Below, piece after piece: positions 1-7,995 of a DNA stretch of 32,571 nt. A program made the position numbers and the translations under genes. Source of the DNA: Lachnospiraceae bacterium (GTDB lineage: Bacteria > Bacillota > Clostridia > Lachnospirales > Lachnospiraceae); assembly GCA_900754855.1 (NCBI GenBank), contig CAAEEI010000018.1, positions 1-32,571 of the forward strand. The letters are read 5' to 3'. The stretch's first letter is position 1. Each line of letters opens with the position of its first letter. Under the pieces are notes generated by a model. It ran no database searches and had not been told where the DNA came from. It saw only the letters and a list, made by a program, of their open reading frames with translations.

Positions 1-1
1 A

Positions 2-307
2 TTTCTATTGAATCGATGCGATTTTTCTTCTATTAGCACTTGCTTAAAAAATCATATCAGCGAAAGTAATCAAATGAGTCAGCCTGATTTTTTATACGAA
101 TTATTTGAAGATTTTATGGATGATCCGGCAAATCAGGATTTTTCAATGGACAACGGTCTGGTTTGCCGCTGGATGACTGGTCAGACTAAAATCAGTCCTA
201 AAATATCCACTTACTATTCCAAGCCATCCAATCAGGAAAAATTAGCTCATACCATCCACCAGAATCTTCTTCCACTGATGTCTGACTGTAATATAGCTAT
301 ACATTAA
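2..307 (+). pseudogene. N-terminal fragment of an unidentified accessory protein
   Basis: The reading frame is already open at the left edge; a TTG at 8 is the first possible start inside the window, with no clear ribosome site, so the true start may lie outside. About 99 residues can be read. They are polar and acidic, with the stretch FLYELFEDFMDDP and a Trp-rich CRWMTG segment, and no transmembrane part. I recall similar N-terminal segments in proteins of Clostridial mobile elements, but I cannot assign a family. The frame stops at TAA 305-307, exactly where sequence readable as integrase begins in another frame. I infer that the rest of the gene was lost in a deletion. It may be a short intact protein instead; the function is unknown. 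Confidence 0.4.
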
Positions 308-1145
308 ACCGCTACATTACATCAATCAAAACCCTATGAAATCGATCAAGTTCCCCAAAGTAGAATGCAAGTCACGAGAAAGCATCATCCTTACTTTGGA
401 TGAATGGCAACAGATCATTGATTGCTTCCGGGACACCCGGTATTATATCCCCCTGATGATCGGATTCTATACCGGATTGCGTATTTCAGAAGCCTTTGCC
501 CCGACATGGGATGATATCGACTTTGAAAACCGTACACTTTCCGTCAATAAACAGATTGTAAAGCGTAACTTCGGGGCTGATGTTCGCAAGGTAGTTGAAC
601 AAAAAGTGAAGCGTAAACAACGTTCTTCATGGTACTTCACCACGCCCAAAACCCCGGCATCTGTCAGAACAATTCCTTTTGGTGAAACCCTCTATAATGC
701 CTTGAAGCAGGAAAAAACCGCCAAGATGAGGAATGAAATGAAGTACGGTGAATATTATACCATTCATGTTCTGAAAAAAGAAATTGATGAAAAGGGCAAT
801 GATATGTTCAGAATTGTACCTGTTCAGAAATGTGCGGAAAGTCAGTTGCAGCGTGTCCGGCTAATCTGCATCGCAGAAAACGGTCAATACACTTCCACCG
901 ATTCATTCAAATATTGCAGCCGAATAATTCACAGTCAATTACAGCTTGCCTTTGACTATCATTCTTTAAGGTATACACACGCAACCTTGTTGATTGAATC
1001 CGGAACAAATGTGAAAAATGTACAAGCAAGGCTTGGACACTCTACTACCCAAACCACATTGCAAACCTATGTGCATGACACTGAAAAGATGGGTGAACAA
1101 TCGGTTGAACTGTTTGAACAAATCACCAACGCAAAAACTTCATAA
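297..1145 (+). pseudogene. Tyrosine recombinase (integrase), N-terminally truncated
   Basis: This is the catalytic half of a phage/ICE-type tyrosine integrase, which cuts and joins DNA at att sites. Counting from ATG 336 (269 residues), the catalytic set is complete: Arg49 in TGLRISEA, HSLR at 209-212, LGHS with His235, and Tyr245 in TYVH. Lys105 in TTPKTPASVRTIP is the likely beta-hairpin Lys. Family members are about 380-400 residues, so the arm-binding and most of the core-binding domain are missing. Upstream of ATG 336 the same frame still reads integrase-like (YINQNP just before the Met) back to TAG 294-296. There is no ribosome site before 336, so this is most likely a remnant. It points toward, and ends 150 bp from, the 3' end of the rlmD-type gene. 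Confidence 0.8.
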
Positions 1146-1296
1146 AATCTCACTGCCAGTACCGCAAACAAAGGTTGACCGCTATATGTTCAGCGTGTTC
1201 AACCCTTATTCTATGTTCAATATTATTTCTAAAAATTACGGTGGCAAATGGGTGACAAATAGACTGAACCTCACACCCCAAAGCCTGTAAAACCGC

Positions 1297-2670
1297 TTAT
1301 TTCCGTACTAATTTCACGACACTCTCCACATGGCAGCTGTGCCCGAACTGATCTACAACAGCTACGCGGCTGATCGCATAGCCTTCTTCGCAGAGAATCT
1401 TACAGTCTCTGGCGAGGGTACCGGGATCGCAGCTGACGTAGACGATACGGGAAGGGTTCATTTCCGTCATGGTATGTAGCAGAGAGGATTCGCAGCCCTT
1501 CCTTGGCGGATCGACAACGATAACGTCCGGGCGGATTCCGGTGCGTTCATATTCCGCAGGGACGATGTCTTCTGCCTTACCCACGAAAAATTCCACATTA
1601 TCCATGGCATTGAGGCCAGCATTATGCCGGGCGTCGTCGATGGCTTCTTTGATGATCTCCACGCCGTAAACCTGTCTGGCTTTCTGCGCCAGAAAAAGTG
1701 AAATCGTGCCGATGCCGCAATAGAGATCCCAGACCACTTCCTCCCCCTGAAGATCTGCGTATTCGAGGGCTTTAGAATAAAGCACTTTGGTCTGTGCCGG
1801 ATTGACCTGAAAAAAGGAGAGAGGACCGATCTGATAGCGGACGTTGCCGATATAATCCTCGATATAGTCTTTTCCCCAGAGGGTCTGGCAGGTTTCTCCC
1901 AGAATTTTATTGGTTTTTGCTTTATTGGTATTGACGATGATGCTGGTCATACCCGGAATTTTTTTCAGTTCTTCCAACAGGGAAGAAACATTTTTCAGCT
2001 GTTCTTTTTTGCCGTTGAGTACCAGACAGACCATAATCTCCCCAGTAACAAAACCTACGCGGGTGAGCACATGGCGTACCAGGCCGGTGTGCGTTTTTTC
2101 ATCGTAAGGGCGAAGATGATTTTTATCCAGATAGCGGAGAATAATTTTCAGAATTTCCTGATTTACTTCCGCCTGAATAAGACAGTTCGTATTCGGTACG
2201 ATCGAATGGGTGCGTCCTGCATAGAATCCGGCAACGATTTTTCCCTCTTTGTCCAAACCGATGGGATACTGTGCCTTGTTACGATAATGCCAGGGATTCT
2301 CCATGCCGTAAATCGGTTCCATTTTTTCTTCAATATCTGTAAATCCTCCGATTCGTTTCAGGCAGTTCGCCACAAGATTCCATTTAAACTCTTTTTGCTT
2401 TTCGTAGGAAAGCTGCTGGATTTTACAGCCGCCGCACTGTCTTGCCACCGGACAGGGCGGAACGACCCGGTCCCCGGACGGTTCCAAAATCTCCAGAAGG
2501 CGGGCGTACCCATAATTTTTCTTTACTTTCGTGATTGCGACTTTCACCTTATCACCGATGACAGTATCTTTAACAAACAGGGGAAAGCCCTGGTATTTGC
2601 CAAGGCCTTCCCCTTCTTTTGTGAAATCTTCGATGGTAAGGAGAATCTCCTGATTCTTCTTTAATTCCAT
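1297..2670 (-). CDS. rlmD: 23S rRNA (uracil-C5)-methyltransferase, RlmD/RumA family
   Basis: SAM-dependent enzyme of 457 residues making 5-methyluridine in rRNA (RlmD/RlmCD type). In order: TRAM RNA-binding domain (about 1-60); [4Fe-4S] ligands Cys73, Cys79, Cys82 and Cys163; Rossmann methyltransferase domain with DLYCGIGT (315-322, SAM loop), VVDPPRKG (385-392) and SCDPGTLARD, holding the catalytic nucleophile Cys414. Length and motifs are full. The start ATG at 2670 has AGGAG six bases upstream. It lies downstream of yhaM on the same strand, separated by a 152 bp gap carrying a tandem duplication. Genes of this family are known insertion sites for integrative elements in streptococci, which fits the integrase remnant beside its 3' end. 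Whether it modifies U747, U1939 or both cannot be read from the sequence. Confidence 0.9.
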   Translation of the reverse strand: MELKKNQEILLTIEDFTKEGEGLGKYQGFPLFVKDTVIGDKVKVAITKVKKNYGYARLLEILEPSGDRVVPPCPVARQCGGCKIQQLSYEKQKEFKWNLVANCLKRIGGFTDIEEKMEPIYGMENPWHYRNKAQYPIGLDKEGKIVAGFYAGRTHSIVPNTNCLIQAEVNQEILKIILRYLDKNHLRPYDEKTHTGLVRHVLTRVGFVTGEIMVCLVLNGKKEQLKNVSSLLEELKKIPGMTSIIVNTNKAKTNKILGETCQTLWGKDYIEDYIGNVRYQIGPLSFFQVNPAQTKVLYSKALEYADLQGEEVVWDLYCGIGTISLFLAQKARQVYGVEIIKEAIDDARHNAGLNAMDNVEFFVGKAEDIVPAEYERTGIRPDVIVVDPPRKGCESSLLHTMTEMNPSRIVYVSCDPGTLARDCKILCEEGYAISRVAVVDQFGHSCHVESVVKLVRK

Positions 2671-2730
2671 ATCTTTCTCCTGTTTATCCTTTACACTTCC
2701 GCACTGCCGGAGGCCTTTTTTCGGGTAACT

Positions 2731-2858
2731 TACCGGCAGGTTTTCATTCGTGTAAATTTTATTTCGCTCCCGGATGTTGCTTTTTCGAACAGTTTACCGG
2801 CAGGTTTTCATTTCCCTAAACGCTATTTCGTTCCCGGCGCGCTGGTTTTTCGGATATT
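2731..2858. repeat. Degenerate tandem duplication, 64 bp unit, over the yhaM 3' end
   Basis: Two adjacent units, 2731-2794 and 2795-2858, share exact TACCGGCAGGTTTTCATT at 2731 and 2795, and near-identical ATTTCGCTCCCGG / ATTTCGTTCCCGG at 2761 and 2825. Both pairs are offset by exactly 64 bases. The right unit contains the last codons and TAG stop of yhaM. Read on the minus strand, the left unit still encodes a recognisable copy of that C-terminus (ends PGAK-stop versus PGTK-stop). A third, weaker partial unit may precede it (TTTTTCGGGTAACT near 2717). Confidence 0.7.
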
Positions 2859-3776
2859 GCTCTCCAGCAGTTTATTATAACCTTTCCATTCTCCGCCCTG
2901 ACGGCTTTCTTCTGCCAGCGCTTCCATGAAGGTCTCCATTTTGGCATCGGTATTATCCGCAAAATTCAGTGCCAGCGCTTCGATCAGCGCCGGTTTTTTC
3001 GGCGAACCATACTCCAGCTCACCGTGATGTGCCAGAATGCAATGTTTTAATTCATTGCCCAGTTTTACCGGAAATCCCTGAATATTTCTGATTTTTTCTT
3101 CCACCATCATTGTCCCCATGACAATATGACCAATTAACTGTCCCTCATCGGTATAATCATTTTCCGGAAAATCGGACAATTCATCAATCTTGCCAATATC
3201 ATGACAAAGCGCTGCGGTAATCAGCAGATCTTTATGCAGGATCGGATACTGGTTACAGTAAAAATCACATAATTTCGTCACATGCAAAGTATGCTCCAGC
3301 AGACCGCCAAGGAAGCCGTGATGTACTCTTTTGGCTGCGGAATGTTCTTTAAATCTTTTGGCAAATTCTTTATCTCCAAAAAAAGCGACCAGCAGCTGGC
3401 GCAGATAAATATTCTGGACATGATTGACAAACCCGGTGAGTTCTTTATACATGGCGTCAATGTCTTTATCTGAGCAGGGAATGTAATCCTGCGGCAGATA
3501 TTCGCCTTCTTTGGCCTTGCGCAGTCTCCGCACGTTCATCTGTAAACTGCCCTGAAAACTGGTGATGTTTCCTTCGACCCGAACATAATCCATCTGCTCA
3601 AAATTTTCAATGCCATTATTTAATTCCCATATCTTTGTATCGATCACTCCTGTTTTATCCTGAAGGATCAGGGAATAATAGGTTTTTCCCGCCTTGGTTT
3701 TGGCTATATTTTTTGACTTGCACAGGTATACCTCAGAGACGTTATCTCCTTCTCTGAATTCTTGAATATAACGCAT
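2823..3776 (-). CDS. yhaM: 3'-5' exoribonuclease, YhaM family (OB fold + HD domain)
   Basis: Predicted 3'-5' exoribonuclease of 317 residues; B. subtilis YhaM is about 314. The N-terminal ~90 residues form an OB-fold nucleic-acid-binding domain (segments KTYYSLILQDKTG and GSLQMNVRRLR). The C-terminal half is an HD metal-dependent hydrolase: HTLHVTKL, the metal pair in AALCHDIGKI, then HIVMGTMM and ILAHHGELEYGSPKKP, supplying further His ligands. I chose ATG 3776 because AAAAGGAG lies seven bases upstream; a longer frame from 3836 has no ribosome site. A good promoter lies upstream at 3869-3897. The extreme C-terminus is duplicated in the downstream gap. Likely role: RNA turnover. Confidence 0.88.
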   Translation of the reverse strand: MRYIQEFREGDNVSEVYLCKSKNIAKTKAGKTYYSLILQDKTGVIDTKIWELNNGIENFEQMDYVRVEGNITSFQGSLQMNVRRLRKAKEGEYLPQDYIPCSDKDIDAMYKELTGFVNHVQNIYLRQLLVAFFGDKEFAKRFKEHSAAKRVHHGFLGGLLEHTLHVTKLCDFYCNQYPILHKDLLITAALCHDIGKIDELSDFPENDYTDEGQLIGHIVMGTMMVEEKIRNIQGFPVKLGNELKHCILAHHGELEYGSPKKPALIEALALNFADNTDAKMETFMEALAEESRQGGEWKGYNKLLESNIRKTSAPGTK

Positions 3777-3868
3777 AAATGCTCCTTTTCTAAAGGGTGA
3801 TCGTCCTTCTTTTTCTTTTATCTTTTTCTCACCCATAAATCATATAACTGTTTGACATAATCAAAGGT

Positions 3869-3897
3869 ATTATACTCTACTTTTTCTGCAATAACAA
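3869..3897 (-). promoter_or_regulatory. Promoter for yhaM
   Basis: On the minus strand, TTGTTA (3892-3897), a 17-base spacer, and a perfect TATAAT (3869-3874). It lies about 95 bases upstream of the yhaM start, back to back with the acyP promoter. Confidence 0.65.
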
Positions 3898-3921
3898 CTG
3901 AAAAATGCGGAAAACAACCAA

Positions 3922-3950
3922 TTGACAAACCCCCTGTTTCATGTCACAAT
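3922..3950 (+). promoter_or_regulatory. Promoter for acyP (and perhaps mutS2)
   Basis: Perfect TTGACA (3922-3927), 17-base spacer, CACAAT (3945-3950). It lies about 65 bases before the acylphosphatase start. Confidence 0.6.
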
Positions 3951-4015
3951 TATTTGAGTTTATACGCTATTGATGATTGCTGATTCGTTTTCATAGACAG
4001 GGAGAGGGTGATTTT

Positions 4016-4294
4016 ATGATCAGAAAACATGCCGTTATTCGCGGACGTGTACAGGGAGTGGGTTTCCGTTTTATCACGTCCTCCATCGCCATCAAATATG
4101 ACCTGACCGGCTGGGTGCGCAACGACTACGATGGCAGCGTAGAACTGGAAGTGCAGGGACCGGAGCACCGGGTAGATCTGTTTTTGGAAGAAGTAAAACA
4201 GGGCAATCGTTTTGCCCGGGTAGATACCATGGATATTTCTACCATTCCCACCGTCAATGTAACGAAAGAAAAACAGTTTCGTGTGCGCTACTGA
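4016..4294 (+). CDS. acyP: Acylphosphatase
   Basis: Small cytoplasmic enzyme (92 residues, normal for the family) that hydrolyses acyl phosphates such as acetyl phosphate and carbamoyl phosphate. It has both signatures: GRVQGVGFRF, with the phosphate-binding loop and catalytic Arg, and GWVRNDYDGSVELEVQG, with the catalytic Asn. It starts at ATG 4016, preceded by GGGAGAGGGTG at good spacing. It sits 200 bp upstream of mutS2 on the same strand. Acetyl phosphate is also the product of Pta, encoded at the far end of this window, but the two genes are not linked. Confidence 0.9.
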   Translation: MIRKHAVIRGRVQGVGFRFITSSIAIKYDLTGWVRNDYDGSVELEVQGPEHRVDLFLEEVKQGNRFARVDTMDISTIPTVNVTKEKQFRVRY

Positions 4295-4482
4295 GCTAAT
4301 TTCCGGCCGTTTATCCACAGCCGCGATCATAATTTATGCCGCGTATTCACAATATCCGGCACTTATGCACGGATTATTCTGCACATACCGTTGTGCGCCA
4401 AGAAAATGTTGAACATGAACAGAACATAACGATATTCATCAAAGATAATAGAAGATAATAAATAATAGAAAGGATCGGCAGT

Positions 4483-4500
4483 ATGTCTTCGCCACGATGA
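4483..4500 (+). other. Leader mini-ORF abutting mutS2
   Basis: AAAGGA at 4469-4474 is a good ribosome site, but the ATG it serves (4483) opens a five-codon frame (MSSPR) closed by TGA 4498-4500. One base later comes the mutS2 ATG at 4502. mutS2 has no ribosome site of its own, so stop-start reinitiation is the simplest reading. No transcript or peptide evidence can be seen here. Confidence 0.35.
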
Positions 4501-4501
4501 T

Positions 4502-6895
4502 ATGCTGCCTACAGATTTTATGAATGATAAAGCGCTGAAAACACTGGAATATGATAAGATTATTTCCAGATTGGAGACTTATGCCTCCTCCCCCATGGGA
4601 AAAAAATGTTGTACCACTTTGCTCCCTTCTTCCGATTACAATGAGATCATCACTGCACAGGAAGAAACCAGGGACGCCCTGAGCCGGTTATATAAAACCG
4701 GTTTCCTGTCTTTTCAGGGTTTGACGGATATTCGTCCGCATCTTCGTCTGCTGGACATTGATTCCACACTGACCGCCGGAGAATTACTGGAAATCGCCCG
4801 TCTTTTATCCATCACCGCACAGGTCAAAGAATTTGGCGATACCGAAGAGGAAACCATGGCTTTTGACAGCCTTCACCCTTATTTTGATCTGCTGGAGCCG
4901 CTGGAATTTCTTCACCAGAGAATCACCTCCTGCATTTTGTCCGCCGATGAAATCAGTGATGATGCATCCTCTGCCCTCCGGGACATCCGCAAAGAAATTA
5001 AGCAGACCAATATCGCCATCCATAACAAACTGGCTTCCATTATTAATTCTCAGAGTAACCGCACCATTTTACAGGACGCTCTGATCACCATGCGTAACGG
5101 CCGCTATTGTGTTCCGGTAAAAGCAGAATACAAAAGTACCTTCCAGGGAATGATCCACGATCAGTCCGCTTCCGGTTCCACCTTATTTATTGAGCCCATG
5201 GCCGTTGTGCAGTTAAATAACAAATTAAAAGAACTGGATATGAAGGAACAGGCCGAAATCGAAAAAATCCTGCAGCTGCTCAGCGCCCAGACCGCCAGTT
5301 GCAGCAGAGATCTGGAAGAGAATCAGAAAATTCTGACCAGACTCGACTTTATTTTTGCCAAGGCAAAATTTGCCAAAGATTATCAGGGTTCTGAACCGGT
5401 ATTTAACACCGATGGCATCATCGACATCAAGCAGGGCAGACATCCTTTGTTAAATCCGAAAACCGTTGTACCTGTACACATTTATGTGGGAGAGGATTTC
5501 AACATGCTTCTGCTCACGGGACCTAATACCGGCGGAAAAACGGTTTCCCTGAAAACCGTCGGTTTGTTTCAGCTAATGGGCCAGGCAGGACTGCATATTC
5601 CTGCTTTCGAAGGTTCCCGTCTTTCTGTATTTTCTGACATCTTTGCTGATATTGGCGACGAACAGAGCATCGAAATGAATCTGAGTACCTTCTCTTCTCA
5701 TATGACCAACATCATAACGATTCTTGAACAGGCACAGCCAGACTCCCTTGTTTTGCTGGATGAGCTTTGCGGCGGAACGGATCCAACGGAAGGCGCCGCT
5801 CTGGCCATCTCCATTCTGGATGATCTCCACACCGCCAAAATCCGTACCATCGCCACCACCCACTATGCCGAACTGAAAATGTACGCCATGGATACGGAAG
5901 GAGTGGAAAACGGCTGCTGTGAATTTGATCTGGAAACCCTTTCGCCGACCTATCGTCTGCTTATCGGTATCCCGGGTAAAAGTAACGCCTTTGCCATTTC
6001 CCGGCGGCTTGGACTGCCAGATTACATTATCGAACAGGCAAAATCCCAGTTGGATGCTTCTGCCATCGACTTTGAAAGTATGTTATCCGAACTGGAAAAA
6101 AATAAAGCAGAAATCGAACGGGAACAATCGGAACTGATCAAAACCCGACAGGAAATCGATCTTCTGAAAAAGCAACTGCGGGAAAAACAGGATGACATCA
6201 AAGAAAAACGGGCCGAACTTCTCCGCCAGGCCCGGGAAGAAGCCCATAAGATTCTTTCCGACGCCAAAGAGCTGGCCGACGAATCCATCCGCAAATACAA
6301 TGCCTGGGCACAGCATCCGGGACAGGATAATACCAAAAAAATGGAGGCCCGCCGCAGCGATCTCCGGGGCAAAATGTCCAAACTGGAAAAACAGCTTGCC
6401 TATAAGGGCAAAAAAGCAAAGGTGATCCTGAAACCAGAAGATTTTAAAGTGGGCGATCCGGTCTTTGTCACCACCCTTTCTCTGAAAGGAACGGTAAAAT
6501 CTCCTGCCAACAAAAACGGAGACATCATCGTACAGATGGGCTTTTTAAGTTCCACCGTCAACTATAAAAATCTTGAGCTTTTAGATGCCAAAAAAGAAAA
6601 TACGCAGGAAAACAAACCGAAAGACCGCTACAGCATCAATAAAGCGGCTACGATTTCTCCGGAAATCAACCTTTTAGGCAGCACCGTAGACGAGGCCGTC
6701 GCCCGTCTGGAAAAATATCTGGATGATGCCATGATTGCCGGACTGTCCTCCGTCCGTGTTGTCCACGGAAAAGGAACCGGCGCTCTTAGAAAAGGGATTC
6801 ATGAATATCTCCGCCGACAAAAATTCATCAAATCCTATAAACTGGCGGAATTTGGAGAAGGAGATGCCGGCGTGACCATCGTCACTTTCCGATAA
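4502..6895 (+). CDS. mutS2: MutS2 family ATPase with Smr domain
   Basis: Full-length MutS2 (797 residues from ATG 4502; family about 780-800). MutS2 ATPases act on branched DNA or on collided ribosomes rather than in classical mismatch repair. Core and lever region: about 1-320. ATPase: Walker A GPNTGGKT (about 340), Walker B LVLLDELCGGTDP (about 415-430), and TTHYAELK. A charged coiled coil spans about 525-640. The C-terminal Smr domain (about 720-797) carries HGKGTGALRKG. The Smr entry motif reads INLLG rather than LDLRG, as in many Clostridial members; loss of the Asp/Arg may weaken nuclease action (inference). By homology the protein could start at Met7 (4520, MNDKALKTLEY). Two terminators follow. 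Confidence 0.95.
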   Translation: MLPTDFMNDKALKTLEYDKIISRLETYASSPMGKKCCTTLLPSSDYNEIITAQEETRDALSRLYKTGFLSFQGLTDIRPHLRLLDIDSTLTAGELLEIARLLSITAQVKEFGDTEEETMAFDSLHPYFDLLEPLEFLHQRITSCILSADEISDDASSALRDIRKEIKQTNIAIHNKLASIINSQSNRTILQDALITMRNGRYCVPVKAEYKSTFQGMIHDQSASGSTLFIEPMAVVQLNNKLKELDMKEQAEIEKILQLLSAQTASCSRDLEENQKILTRLDFIFAKAKFAKDYQGSEPVFNTDGIIDIKQGRHPLLNPKTVVPVHIYVGEDFNMLLLTGPNTGGKTVSLKTVGLFQLMGQAGLHIPAFEGSRLSVFSDIFADIGDEQSIEMNLSTFSSHMTNIITILEQAQPDSLVLLDELCGGTDPTEGAALAISILDDLHTAKIRTIATTHYAELKMYAMDTEGVENGCCEFDLETLSPTYRLLIGIPGKSNAFAISRRLGLPDYIIEQAKSQLDASAIDFESMLSELEKNKAEIEREQSELIKTRQEIDLLKKQLREKQDDIKEKRAELLRQAREEAHKILSDAKELADESIRKYNAWAQHPGQDNTKKMEARRSDLRGKMSKLEKQLAYKGKKAKVILKPEDFKVGDPVFVTTLSLKGTVKSPANKNGDIIVQMGFLSSTVNYKNLELLDAKKENTQENKPKDRYSINKAATISPEINLLGSTVDEAVARLEKYLDDAMIAGLSSVRVVHGKGTGALRKGIHEYLRRQKFIKSYKLAEFGEGDAGVTIVTFR

Positions 6896-6903
6896 AAGAG
6901 AGA

Positions 6904-6926
6904 AGGGAAACCAGCTTTCCCTTTTT
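6904..6926 (+). terminator. Rho-independent terminator of mutS2
   Basis: AGGGAAA, five-base loop CCAGC, TTTCCCT, then TTTT; starts eight bases after the mutS2 stop. Confidence 0.75.
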
Positions 6927-6928
6927 CT

Positions 6929-6988
6929 AAAAAAGACCAGGCAAGAAGGGACGCAAACCCGGCGTTCCGTTCTTGACTGGTCTTTTTT
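6929..6988. terminator. Bidirectional terminator between convergent genes
   Basis: A perfect 12 bp outer stem (6929-6940 with 6977-6988: A6-GACCAG and CTGGTC-T6) continues after a one-base mismatch into CAAGAA/TTCTTG. The T-run on each strand can stop both mutS2 (plus) and the thioesterase operon (minus). The right arm GACTGGTCTTTTTT recurs at 25601-25614. Confidence 0.85.
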
Positions 6989-7008
6989 ACTGTTTTACCA
7001 TATTCTTT

Positions 7009-7506
7009 TTATTGCTGTTTCAGCATATTGTGCTTTTCCATTTCTGTTCGAATATCCTTATGTAAGCTATAATATTCCATTGTTGCCTTGGAAATCAACT
7101 TACCGGTTTCCGTCCGCACATAGACTTCGTATGTCAGAAGATTTTTTCCTGCTTTTAATTCCACGGCTTCCGCCACCAGTTTCTCCGGTTCTATGGCTGC
7201 ATTCAGATAGTGAATCGTCCCGTTGGCCGTTGTTACCAGACTTCCCCTGGTGCAGGCCGCTGTTCCTCCTACGGCGTCTGCCAGAAAAAAGATGACCCCG
7301 CCGTGCACAGAACCGATTGGATTTTGGTGGTATCGTTCAAATTTGATCTCTCCCTTTGCCCAGCCTGGCCCTGCCTCTGTAAGTACAACACCCATATGAT
7401 TTGTCGCCAGCCCTTTTTGCTGACGATGCTGCAGAATCTGATGAAAAAAGATCTCTGAATCGTAGGTCTGTTTCTTCTCCTGCTTTTCTTTCGTCTTACC
7501 ATTCAT
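7009..7506 (-). CDS. PaaI-like hotdog-fold thioesterase
   Basis: Predicted acyl-CoA thioesterase of the 4HBT/PaaI type, 165 residues. The hotdog core shows the family signature NPIGSVHGGVIFFLADAVGG, where the Asn/His-Gly-Gly segment starts the catalytic helix, followed by strands TIHYLNAA and LLTYEVYVRT. I take ATG 7506, which overlaps the 3' end of trmL by 11 bases, over a longer in-frame extension inside trmL. GGAGGG lies about 13 bases upstream, rather far, so coupling to trmL is likely. It is the last gene of the Lrp-aminotransferase-trmL run before the terminator. The natural substrate is not evident; aromatic or other waste acyl-CoAs are typical for the family. Confidence 0.8.
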   Translation of the reverse strand: MNGKTKEKQEKKQTYDSEIFFHQILQHRQQKGLATNHMGVVLTEAGPGWAKGEIKFERYHQNPIGSVHGGVIFFLADAVGGTAACTRGSLVTTANGTIHYLNAAIEPEKLVAEAVELKAGKNLLTYEVYVRTETGKLISKATMEYYSLHKDIRTEMEKHNMLKQQ

Positions 7507-7987
7507 AATGATGTAACTGTCCCTCCAGTTGTAATTCTTTAAATCCCTGCTGTCGCAATGCCTCATAAAGCACAATGGCCACAGAATTCCCCAGATTCAG
7601 AGAACGAATCGCATCCAACATGGGGATACGAACGCAGGTTTCCTTATGTTCCAGCAGAATCTCCTCCGGAATACCGGCGCTTTCCTTACCAAACATAATA
7701 TAACAGCCGTCTTCGTATTCGACTTCCGTATAAGTCTGTTTTGATTTCGTCGTTGCCATATAGATCTTTGCTCCCGGATTCTTTTGCAGAAAATCCGCAA
7801 AATCCACATAACGGCTCACGTCCAGCTTATCCCAGTAATCCAATCCTGCCCGTTTAAGCATTTTATCATTGATTTTAAACCCCAGCGGCTCGATCAGATG
7901 AAGTACGCTTCCCGTAGCCACGCAGGTTCTTCCTATATTTCCGGTATTGGCCGGCATCTCCGGCTCATGCAATACAATATTGATCAT
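7496..7987 (-). CDS. trmL: tRNA (cytidine/uridine(34)-2'-O)-methyltransferase TrmL
   Basis: SPOUT-fold enzyme of 163 residues that 2'-O-methylates the wobble base of tRNA-Leu. It has the TrmL motifs: EPEMPANTGNIGRTC near the N-terminus, FGKESAGIP (knot region) and LDAIRSLNLGNSVAI, which completes the SAM-binding trefoil knot. Length matches E. coli TrmL (157). It starts eight bases after the aminotransferase stop and overlaps the thioesterase start, so it is within the operon. Confidence 0.92.
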   Translation of the reverse strand: MINIVLHEPEMPANTGNIGRTCVATGSVLHLIEPLGFKINDKMLKRAGLDYWDKLDVSRYVDFADFLQKNPGAKIYMATTKSKQTYTEVEYEDGCYIMFGKESAGIPEEILLEHKETCVRIPMLDAIRSLNLGNSVAIVLYEALRQQGFKELQLEGQLHHYEW

Positions 7988-7995
7988 CTTCTGCC

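Noticed and set aside
1184..1220. Repeated TATGTTCA after the integrase as arm-type sites
   Set aside because: Only two short copies; too little to claim integrase binding sites.
4311..4319. Perfect DnaA box TTATCCACA before mutS2
   Set aside because: A single 9-mer with no cluster, AT-rich unwinding element or dnaA/dnaN neighbour; probably chance.
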